From positions 1 to 11,751 of the forward strand of contig CAZXMB010000099.1 of assembly GCA_964641715.1 (NCBI GenBank): a DNA stretch of 11,751 nt, written 5' to 3'. Below are positions 6,761 to 11,751 of the stretch, in pieces; position 1 is the stretch's first letter, and each line of letters starts with the position of its first letter. The position numbers were made by a program, and so were the translations under genes. Below the pieces are notes generated by a model that saw only the letters and a program-made list of their open reading frames with translations, searched no databases and had not been told where the DNA came from. This DNA is from CAZXMB01 sp964641715 (GTDB lineage: Bacteria; Desulfobacterota; BSN033; UBA1163).

Positions 6761-7039
6761 ATGCCCATTTATGAATATCAATGTCACCAATGCAATGAGG
6801 TCTTCGAGATCTTTCATAAAATCGATGAGGATTACAACGTCGTTTGCCCCAAATGTCTGGGCCCAGCCAAAAAACTGATTTCAGCACCCAATTTCATCCT
6901 GAAAGGTTCTGGATTCTATGTGAACGACTACCCTTCCAAGAGCCGCCGGGAAGCAAGCAAGTCAGAAAAAAGAGAATCCGAAAAGCCGAAAAGCGTAAAG
7001 AGTGAGGAGAAGAAGGCAGAAAAAAAAGCAGAAAAATAG
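6761..7039 (+). CDS. Small zinc-ribbon protein, FmdB family
   Basis: A 92-residue protein beginning MPIYEYQC, the hallmark of the FmdB/CxxC_CXXC_SSSS putative regulatory family. The zinc ribbon is formed by C8-x2-C11 and C29-x2-C32 (VVCPKCLG), followed by the family's LISAPNFILKGSGFY segment. From about residue 57 the protein is a low-complexity tail of K, E, S and R, probably disordered. I chose the ATG at 6761 because a strong GGAGGAGG (6745-6752) sits eight bases upstream; an in-frame ATG at 6743 would place that site inside the gene. The family is often called regulatory after FmdB of methylotrophs, but its general function is unproven. It lies downstream of rpoH but is separated by a 207-base repeat region. 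Its stop is only seven bases from the convergent coaBC stop, with no terminator visible between them. Confidence 0.92.
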   Translation: MPIYEYQCHQCNEVFEIFHKIDEDYNVVCPKCLGPAKKLISAPNFILKGSGFYVNDYPSKSRREASKSEKRESEKPKSVKSEEKKAEKKAEK

Positions 7040-7046
7040 TTGGAAT

Positions 7047-8267
7047 TTACGGATGTCCTCTCCGGTGGGCTTTCTCTTTCAATAATCTTAAAACCTCGTC
7101 CAGAATAACCTGTGAGACTTCCTCCTTTGACATTAAAGGAAGATCCTTCACCTCTCCGGATGGGTAGAGAAGTTTCACCCGGTTTGTTTCCGAACCATAA
7201 CCCGCTCCTGTTTGGGTCACATCATTGGCCACGATCAGATCTAAATTTTTCTCTTTCAATTTCTTTCTCGCATTGGAGACAAGGTCTTCGGTTTCGGCGG
7301 CAAATCCGACAAGAATTCGCTTTCCTTTCTTCTTCCCTATCTCCTCGAGAATATCCTTTGTCCTCTCCAGCTCCAATGCGACCGTCAAAGCGGTCTTCTT
7401 CAGCTTCATCCCTCTGACTTCCTTTGGCCGGTAATCTGAAACGGCAGCCGCTTTGACCACCACCGAACAGCCTTCCAAGCGGGTTAAAACAGCCTTTCGC
7501 ATTTCCTCCGCCGTCTTTACAGAGACCGCTTCAATATCGTTACGAGGATTGGGCAGGAAGGTGGGGCCGCTGACCAATACCACCTCTGCCCCTCTCCGTC
7601 TTGCCATCTTGGCTAATGCATACCCCATCCTCCCTGAAGAATGGTTGGTAATGAATCGGACGGGATCGATCGATTCCTGAGTCGGACCTGCAGTGACAAG
7701 GATCTTTTCTCCCTTCAAATCTTTCGGAGAGAGAATATCTTCCATCTTCTCCAGGACATCACTCAATTCAGCCAGCCTTCCTTTCCCATACCAGTGGCAG
7801 GCCAGCTCTCCTTCCCCGGGCCCCATGAAATGGTAATCCCTCTCCGCAAGGACCCGGAGGTTCTTCTGAAGAGCCTTATTCTCCCACATATTCACATTCA
7901 TGGAAGGGACAAAGAGCACAGGAGCCTTTGAAGCCATCACCATCGTGGAGAGGAAATCATCCGCAATCCCGTTGGCGATTTTCCCGATGATATTGGCGGT
8001 TGCCGGAAGGATCACGATCAGCTCTGCGAGATCGGCCAGTGCGATATGACCGATCTTTTCCTCTTCAGGCAGAGTAAAAGCATCGGTGACCACCGGATTT
8101 CCGGAAAGTGTCTGGAGGGTAAGGGGGGTAATAAATTCCTGGGCATTTTTTGTCATCACCACATGGACATGGGCTTCCTGTTTGACGAGAAGCCTCACAA
8201 ACTCTGCGGCTTTATAAGCCGCAATCCCACCCGTGACCCCTAAAACAATCTTCCTTCCTTTAAGCAT
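7047..8267 (-). CDS. coaBC: Bifunctional phosphopantothenoylcysteine decarboxylase / phosphopantothenate-cysteine ligase
   Basis: Catalyses two successive steps of coenzyme A synthesis: CTP-dependent coupling of 4'-phosphopantothenate to cysteine, then FMN-dependent decarboxylation to 4'-phosphopantetheine. The 406 residues are the normal fused length. The N-terminal CoaC half has GVTGGIAAYKAAE, the catalytic H74 (KIGHIAL), LPATANIIGKIANG, the PSMNVNMW motif with N124, and C157 in GEGELACHWYG, all at the positions expected from the E. coli enzyme. The CoaB half begins near residue 185 with KILVTAGPTQESIDPVRF, then TNHSSGRMG, AAAVSDYRP and the KLKK lysine motif. The start at 8267 (MLKGRKIVLG) fits the family, but no ribosome binding site precedes it. 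A promoter directly abutting the start codon suggests leaderless translation. It is convergent with the FmdB gene and divergent from the gene at 8373. Confidence 0.97.
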   Translation of the reverse strand: MLKGRKIVLGVTGGIAAYKAAEFVRLLVKQEAHVHVVMTKNAQEFITPLTLQTLSGNPVVTDAFTLPEEEKIGHIALADLAELIVILPATANIIGKIANGIADDFLSTMVMASKAPVLFVPSMNVNMWENKALQKNLRVLAERDYHFMGPGEGELACHWYGKGRLAELSDVLEKMEDILSPKDLKGEKILVTAGPTQESIDPVRFITNHSSGRMGYALAKMARRRGAEVVLVSGPTFLPNPRNDIEAVSVKTAEEMRKAVLTRLEGCSVVVKAAAVSDYRPKEVRGMKLKKTALTVALELERTKDILEEIGKKKGKRILVGFAAETEDLVSNARKKLKEKNLDLIVANDVTQTGAGYGSETNRVKLLYPSGEVKDLPLMSKEEVSQVILDEVLRLLKEKAHRRGHP

Positions 8268-8273
8268 GGATAT

Positions 8274-8302
8274 TCTATATCATAAAAAACCTCTATTCTC
8301 AA
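8274..8302 (-). promoter_or_regulatory. Candidate coaBC promoter placing transcription start at or next to the ATG
   Basis: On the minus strand TTGAGA (8302-8297) is followed after 17 bases by TATAGA (8279-8274), itself preceded by an extended -10 TG (TGA-TATAGA). Only six bases separate the -10 box from the start codon at 8267, so transcription would begin at about the A of ATG. This agrees with the absence of a Shine-Dalgarno sequence. Confidence 0.45.
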
Positions 8303-8318
8303 TAAAAGACAAAAGCAT

Positions 8319-8347
8319 TTGACATTCCTTCTGTCCATTGCTATCTT
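8319..8347 (+). promoter_or_regulatory. Candidate promoter for the gene at 8373
   Basis: Perfect TTGACA at 8319-8324, a 17-base spacer and TATCTT at 8342-8347 (four of six). Predicted transcription start is near 8354, just before the GGGGAGAG ribosome binding site. The TTG of this -35 box could be misread as a start codon for a longer protein. Confidence 0.45.
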
Positions 8348-8372
8348 CAACTCCGAAAAAGGGGAGAGAACG

Positions 8373-9083
8373 ATGGCGGAGAGAGATCCGGTGGACCTGA
8401 TCAGAGACCAGTTAAACCAATTGGAGAGATTGGGAAGTCTTCATTCAGAACACGAACTCTTTAAACAATGGCGAACGGAGACTCAGACAATACTGGAAAA
8501 GGCCTTCAGCGCAAAATCCGCTCACTGCCAAAATTTCTTTGCCCTCCGGTTTAGGGAAGTGAGTGTCAAGGCCTTTGCCTCCCCCGAGATCGATAAAATT
8601 AACTCTGCCCGTTATAAAAGGGACCTCGAAATGGCTAAAAATATTCTTCAGGGAGCGATCAAGGAGCTGACCCTGGACCGTACACTTTTTAAAAAGATCC
8701 AGACCACGCCGAAAACCGTTGAGGTCTCACTCAAAGGGGAATATTTTATCTCCTCCGGGATTAAGGACCCTGAAATGATAAGGGCCATTCAGTCTGCCCT
8801 GGAGGGAAGCGGGTTTAATCCCATCCATGGAGCAGGATCCATGGAGGACCGAATCGAGCAGGTCAGACGTGCCAAATTGGGAATATATGAACTCTCCGCT
8901 CCCCCGGCGAGCGAAGCCCTGCTCGAGCTCGGGATTGCAGTCGGTATTGGAAAAGAGGTCATCATTATTTGTAAAAAAAGCTCCTTCCTCCCCGAGACCA
9001 TCAGGAAACTTCCTCGAATCGAATACGAAAATTTCCCTGAACTGATAGAAAAATTAAAGAAAAAAATAATATGGGACAGATGA
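8373..9083 (+). CDS. Unassigned two-part protein; C-terminal half resembles nucleoside deoxyribosyltransferase/TIR-like domains
   Basis: A 236-residue protein that I cannot assign to a named family. Residues 1-110 look helical, with LIRDQLNQLERLG, an FKQW segment at 30-33 and a second helical block around 81-108. From about 115 a Rossmann-like alternating pattern starts: VEVSLKGEYFISSGI as a first strand, PEMIRAIQSALEGSGFNPI as helix and strand, EDRIEQVRRAKLGIYELS near 158-175, then EALLELGIAVGIGKEVIII near 181-199. The last motif, with E185, resembles the xxELGxAxxxGKxVI signature of nucleoside 2-deoxyribosyltransferases and TIR-like NAD-cleaving domains, where a Glu is catalytic. No signal peptide or membrane segment is seen. 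ATG 8373 is chosen because GGGGAGAG ends about four bases before it; an in-frame TTG at 8319 lies in the promoter. No cyclase, helicase or other defence partner is adjacent, so a role in defence is speculation. Confidence 0.85.
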   Translation: MAERDPVDLIRDQLNQLERLGSLHSEHELFKQWRTETQTILEKAFSAKSAHCQNFFALRFREVSVKAFASPEIDKINSARYKRDLEMAKNILQGAIKELTLDRTLFKKIQTTPKTVEVSLKGEYFISSGIKDPEMIRAIQSALEGSGFNPIHGAGSMEDRIEQVRRAKLGIYELSAPPASEALLELGIAVGIGKEVIIICKKSSFLPETIRKLPRIEYENFPELIEKLKKKIIWDR

Positions 9084-9135
9084 GAAAGTGAATATTGATC
9101 AGATCGCCCTTGACGGAACACGGAAAACGGGAGTC

Positions 9136-9164
9136 TTGACAACAGAATGGGTTGGATATATAAA
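9136..9164 (+). promoter_or_regulatory. Strong sigma-70-type promoter of the CoA-transferase gene
   Basis: Perfect TTGACA at 9136-9141, a 17-base spacer, then TATAAA at 9159-9164 (five of six). This is the best promoter in the window. Transcription would start near 9171, exactly where a perfect palindrome begins. Confidence 0.75.
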
Positions 9165-9170
9165 ATGATC

Positions 9171-9185
9171 TGGATACAGTATCCA
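9171..9185. promoter_or_regulatory. Palindromic operator candidate, TGGATAC-A-GTATCCA
   Basis: Two perfect 7-base arms around a central A, six bases after the -10 box and overlapping the expected transcription start. The symmetry and position are those of a repressor site for a dimeric helix-turn-helix protein. Size and spacing would suit a GntR-type regulator, but no regulator gene is present in the window, so its identity is open. Confidence 0.7.
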
Positions 9186-9209
9186 AAATTTTAAACGGGG
9201 GGTGTGCTG

Positions 9210-10409
9210 ATGGAAGATACCAATCTCTTTAAGAATATAACGGTCTTGAGCCTGGAGCAGGCGACCGTCCTGCCTTATTTAACTCTCCGTCTGGCAGAGG
9301 ATGGAGCCAATGTCATCCGGTTGGAGCATCCTATCTATGGAGATCCAAACCGGCGGGTGGGGGATGATGTCTTGAAAGAAGATCGAATGTTTTCCTATTA
9401 TCTCTCCATTAATGCAGGGAAGAAGGCCCTCACTCTGGATATCGGAAACCCGCAGGGGCAGAATATTTTCAAGGAACTCATCCTTAAATTGAAGGTGGAT
9501 ATCTTCGCCACCAATCAACTCCCAAGAAATTATGCCAAGCTTGGAATCGAATACGAGAGGCTTAAAAAAATCAAAGAAGATATTATCTGGCTGGGAATGA
9601 CCGGTTTTGGGCCCCAGAGTAATGAAGCCGCTTACGATCCTGTACTGCAGGCAAGGGGGGGATTAATGGAGCTCACCGGAGAAAAGGGAGGGAGTCCTCA
9701 GGTCATGGGCATCCCCCTTCCTGATATGGGGGCAAGCGAGCATGGTTATGGCCTTCTGATGAAGGCCCTCTATAAAAGGGCGGTGACCGGCCAGGGGAGT
9801 CGCATCGATCTCTCGATGTTCGAAAGCACGGTCTCGTGGCTTACTCAGGCCATCACTCATACCGTTACCTTTAAGAAAAAAGTCAGCCGGAGGGGAAATA
9901 CCCACGAATTTTTTGCTCCCGTTTCCGTTTACGAGACAAAAGACGGCTATGCCTACATTGCGATGGGAAATGATAAGCAGTGGGATACGATGACCAAAAT
10001 CCCGGGTTTTGAATCCCTCCACAAAAAAGAATATGAACGAAATGCCGGCCGGATTTCAGATGTGGAGAATCTGAATAAGGCGATCAATGCCATTACAAAG
10101 AAATTTTCCACCAACGAGCTGATCGACCTCTTCAACAGGGCAACCATTCCCATTTCCAAGGTGAACACCATTGAAGAGGTGGTTCAGGATCCACTTGTCA
10201 AACCCAACCTGATTCGAAGTAAAGACCCCAAAACAGGTTTGGAAATCACGGTTGCCCCTCCTCCCTCAATGACCTCTTATCTCAGATCAGTCAACCAAGG
10301 ATTAAGCTTTCCTCCCAGATTTGGGGAACATAATGAGGAAATCTATAGTGGGCTTTTGGGATACAGTGCTGCCCAGTTGAAGGAGTTTAAGGAGAAGAAT
10401 ATTATTTAG
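9210..10409 (+). CDS. Family III CoA-transferase (CaiB/BaiF/formyl-CoA transferase family)
   Basis: Moves CoA from an acyl-CoA donor to a carboxylic acid through aspartyl-anhydride intermediates in the cytoplasm. The 399 residues match the family. Visible signatures are TVLPYLTLRLAEDGANVIRLEHP near the N-terminus, NAGKKALTLDIGNPQGQ, LGMTGFGPQ, YDPVLQARGGLMELTGE, and GIPLPDMGASEHG with D172 at the place of the catalytic Asp of formyl-CoA transferase (D169). GRASRIDLSMFE-like GQGSRIDLSMFES also fits. The start at 9210 is chosen because GGGGGG (9197-9202) sits seven bases upstream; an upstream in-frame GTG at 9204 is too close. It has its own strong promoter with a palindromic operator. The acyl-CoA dehydrogenase follows 168 bases later. 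The substrate cannot be read from the sequence: carnitine-, oxalate-, bile-acid-, racemase- and aryl-lactate-type members share this fold. Confidence 0.93.
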   Translation: MEDTNLFKNITVLSLEQATVLPYLTLRLAEDGANVIRLEHPIYGDPNRRVGDDVLKEDRMFSYYLSINAGKKALTLDIGNPQGQNIFKELILKLKVDIFATNQLPRNYAKLGIEYERLKKIKEDIIWLGMTGFGPQSNEAAYDPVLQARGGLMELTGEKGGSPQVMGIPLPDMGASEHGYGLLMKALYKRAVTGQGSRIDLSMFESTVSWLTQAITHTVTFKKKVSRRGNTHEFFAPVSVYETKDGYAYIAMGNDKQWDTMTKIPGFESLHKKEYERNAGRISDVENLNKAINAITKKFSTNELIDLFNRATIPISKVNTIEEVVQDPLVKPNLIRSKDPKTGLEITVAPPPSMTSYLRSVNQGLSFPPRFGEHNEEIYSGLLGYSAAQLKEFKEKNII

Positions 10410-10410
10410 T

Positions 10411-10500
10411 TCTGAGTTATGAATGATGAGTTATGAGTTTTGAATTTTGAATTTGGAAATTGATATTTGTTTGGGATTTGGAAATTGGAGTTTGGGATTT
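10411..10500. repeat. Degenerate AT-rich short repeats in the intergenic spacer
   Basis: Directly repeated units are visible: GAGTTATGA at 10414-10422 and 10428-10436, ATTTGGAAATTG at 10451-10462 and 10476-10487, and GTTTGGGATTT at 10469-10479 and 10490-10500. The remainder is similar TTTGAATTT-like sequence. It is noncoding and looks like decayed tandem repeats of the kind that fill intergenic spaces in some genomes; no function is apparent. Confidence 0.75.
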
Positions 10501-10526
10501 TTCAGCATCGACAATCTAAGGAATTC

Positions 10527-10554
10527 TTGAGAAACAGTACGGCTCATTTAACAT
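10527..10554 (+). promoter_or_regulatory. Weak candidate promoter for the acyl-CoA dehydrogenase gene
   Basis: TTGAGA at 10527-10532 (five of six), a 16-base spacer and TAACAT at 10549-10554 (four of six). This would give a very short leader with little room for the AAGGAG site, so readthrough from the CoA-transferase promoter is at least as likely. Confidence 0.25.
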
Positions 10555-10577
10555 GAAGAGCTGAAAGGAGAAGGTGC

Positions 10578-11738
10578 ATGGCGCTTGATTTCACGTTTAC
10601 TGAGGAACAGGAGTTTTTCCGGCAGACTGTCCGGGATACGGTCAACCGGTTGATCATGCCCAGGGCAAAGGAACTGGATGAAAAGGAGGAGTTCCCCTGG
10701 GATCTCTGGAAGGAATTTGCCGCCTTGGGGTATTTAGGCCTCAGGCACGAAGAAAAATATGGAGGGATGGGTACAGACACCATCACCCAGATGATCTTCT
10801 ATGAAGAACTGGCAAGGGGGTCCTGCGGATTTGCCATGTCAGCGATCATGCAGATTCTCATGGGGACCTATTTCATTGCACGGTTCGCAAATGAGGAGAT
10901 TAAACAGAGGACCCTTGTCCCGGCGATCAGGGGTGAAAAGATCGGGACGATCTGTTTTACGGAAGATCAATCCGGTTCTGATCTCGGTGGGACAAGAACG
11001 CTCGCCACCAAAGTGGAGGGGGGCTGGAGGATCCATGGAAGAAAACAGTGGATCACCAATGGACCGATTGCTGACTTCGCCACGGTCATGACAACGGTGG
11101 ATCCGAAACTGGGCCTCAAAGGTCTTAATTTCTTTCTGGTTGAGAAAAAGACCTCCGGGCGGGATGGGTTCACCCCCGGTCAGAGGCTTCATAAGTTAGG
11201 GTCCCGTTGTTCTGTGACGGGGGAGATCGTTTTAGATAATGTCTTTGTCCCGGAGGAAAACTTCCTCGGAGAAGAAATCGGGAAAGGGGTTCAGTATGCC
11301 GGAGAAATTTTAAACGAAGTCCGCGTGATGACCGGAATGAATGCCCTGGCCATTGCAAAAGAGGCAATGGAGGATGCACGACAATATGCGAATCACAGAA
11401 TCGCCTTCGGAAACCCCATCAGTAAATACCAGTTGATCCGTGAAAAATTCGCAAAATTCTGGGCATGGTATGAGGCCTCTCGGACCTTCCTTTACCGATG
11501 TGCCTGGATGATTCAAAACCATATCCCCTGTGTCAATGAATGTATGCTGGCAAAATACCATACGACGGAGATGTGCATTTATGCAGTCGAGGAGGCGATG
11601 AGGATTTACGGTGGGAATGCCTTCTGCACCGAGTATCCCGCTCAGCGCTACTGGCGGGATGCCAAATTTCTACTCTATGGCGGAGGCACCCACGAAGTCC
11701 TCTGTGACTTTCTGGGAAGAGTTTTTTGTAAAGATTAA
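10578..11738 (+). CDS. Acyl-CoA dehydrogenase family flavoprotein with Gly at the usual catalytic-Glu position
   Basis: An FAD enzyme that oxidises acyl-CoA to enoyl-CoA, or runs in reverse, with electron-transfer flavoprotein as the usual partner. The 386 residues are typical. The N-terminal domain starts FTFTEEQEFFRQTVRDTV, with LGYLGLRHEEKYGGMG. The middle domain has CFTEDQSGSDLGG (126-138) and WITNG (158-162) of the flavin and substrate sites. The C-terminal domain has YANHRIAFGNPISKYQ and the MRIYGGNAF and YPAQRYWRDAK segments. At the C-terminus the usual Y-E-G-T carrying the catalytic Glu is replaced by YGGGTHEV, putting G369 at the base position. Glu at the alternative isovaleryl-type position is also absent, with E247 one residue away. 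ATG 10578 has AAGGAG about eight bases upstream. The gene follows a CoA-transferase, suggesting activation and then oxidation or reduction of one acid. Substrate is unknown. Confidence 0.94.
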   Translation: MALDFTFTEEQEFFRQTVRDTVNRLIMPRAKELDEKEEFPWDLWKEFAALGYLGLRHEEKYGGMGTDTITQMIFYEELARGSCGFAMSAIMQILMGTYFIARFANEEIKQRTLVPAIRGEKIGTICFTEDQSGSDLGGTRTLATKVEGGWRIHGRKQWITNGPIADFATVMTTVDPKLGLKGLNFFLVEKKTSGRDGFTPGQRLHKLGSRCSVTGEIVLDNVFVPEENFLGEEIGKGVQYAGEILNEVRVMTGMNALAIAKEAMEDARQYANHRIAFGNPISKYQLIREKFAKFWAWYEASRTFLYRCAWMIQNHIPCVNECMLAKYHTTEMCIYAVEEAMRIYGGNAFCTEYPAQRYWRDAKFLLYGGGTHEVLCDFLGRVFCKD

Positions 11739-11751
11739 TGGAGCTAAATTC
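11738..11751 (+). CDS. Possible start of a following gene (TAATG overlap)
   Basis: The dehydrogenase stop TAA (11736-11738) overlaps an ATG at 11738-11740 (TAATG), after which the frame M-E-L-N stays open to the end of the window. Such overlaps are common between translationally coupled genes. Only 14 bases are visible and no clear ribosome binding site precedes it, so this is a weak call. Confidence 0.3.

Noticed and set aside
7039..7047. Terminator between the convergent FmdB and coaBC genes
   Set aside because: Only seven bases separate the stops and no stem with a T run could be recognised across the junction.
8319..8372. N-terminal extension of the TIR/NDT-like protein from TTG at 8319
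   Set aside because: The TTG is part of a perfect TTGACA -35 box, has no ribosome binding site, and ATG 8373 has GGGGAGAG just upstream.

Overview
The window reads like chromosomal DNA of an anaerobic bacterium related to the former Deltaproteobacteria (Desulfobacterota). This is an inference from gene content: a ferredoxin-dependent 2-oxoacid oxidoreductase, an RpoH-type heat-shock sigma factor carrying an RpoH box but preceded by a CIRCE (HrcA) operator, a DUF1844 protein, family III CoA-transferase and acyl-CoA dehydrogenase genes, and intergenic spacers filled with degenerate AT-rich repeats. A run of exactly 100 Ns at 2743-2842 marks it as a scaffolded draft assembly. No rRNA, tRNA, CRISPR array, transposase or phage gene was seen.

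Layout. (1) 1-3505, plus strand: the 3' part of a class I/II aminotransferase, then iorA and iorB, the two subunits of indolepyruvate (aryl-pyruvate) ferredoxin oxidoreductase. IorA is interrupted by the gap and carries an extra ferredoxin module, giving four Cys motifs. (2) 3555-7039, envelope and heat-stress block: an HtrA/DegP-type serine protease on the plus strand, a convergent DUF1844 gene on the minus strand, then rpoH on the plus strand behind a sigma-70-like promoter abutting a perfect CIRCE element, then a small FmdB-type zinc-ribbon protein. (3) 7047-8267, minus strand: coaBC for coenzyme A synthesis, possibly leaderless. (4) 8319-9083, plus strand: an unassigned two-part protein whose C-terminal half resembles the nucleoside-deoxyribosyltransferase/TIR-like fold. 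(5) 9136-11738, plus strand: a family III (CaiB/BaiF) CoA-transferase behind a strong promoter with a perfect 15-bp palindrome at the expected transcription start, and an acyl-CoA dehydrogenase. A further gene may begin at the very end (TAATG overlap).

How the genes may work together. Aminotransferase plus IorAB form a classic pair: an aromatic amino acid is transaminated to its 2-oxo acid, which is oxidatively decarboxylated to an aryl-acetyl-CoA with reduction of ferredoxin. The CoA-transferase and acyl-CoA dehydrogenase could belong to the same amino-acid or aromatic-acid metabolism, but they lie about 5.7 kb away behind their own regulatory region, so this link is a hypothesis. HtrA, RpoH and the CIRCE site suggest a protein-quality-control neighbourhood in which the HrcA repressor controls synthesis of the heat-shock sigma factor.

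The points most worth a second look are the CIRCE-controlled rpoH, the four-motif IorA and the inferred true size of the assembly gap, the orphan TIR/NDT-like protein, the promoter-operator of the CoA-transferase, and an acyl-CoA dehydrogenase with Gly where the usual catalytic Glu sits. I did not find a convincing multi-gene defence or otherwise wholly new system.
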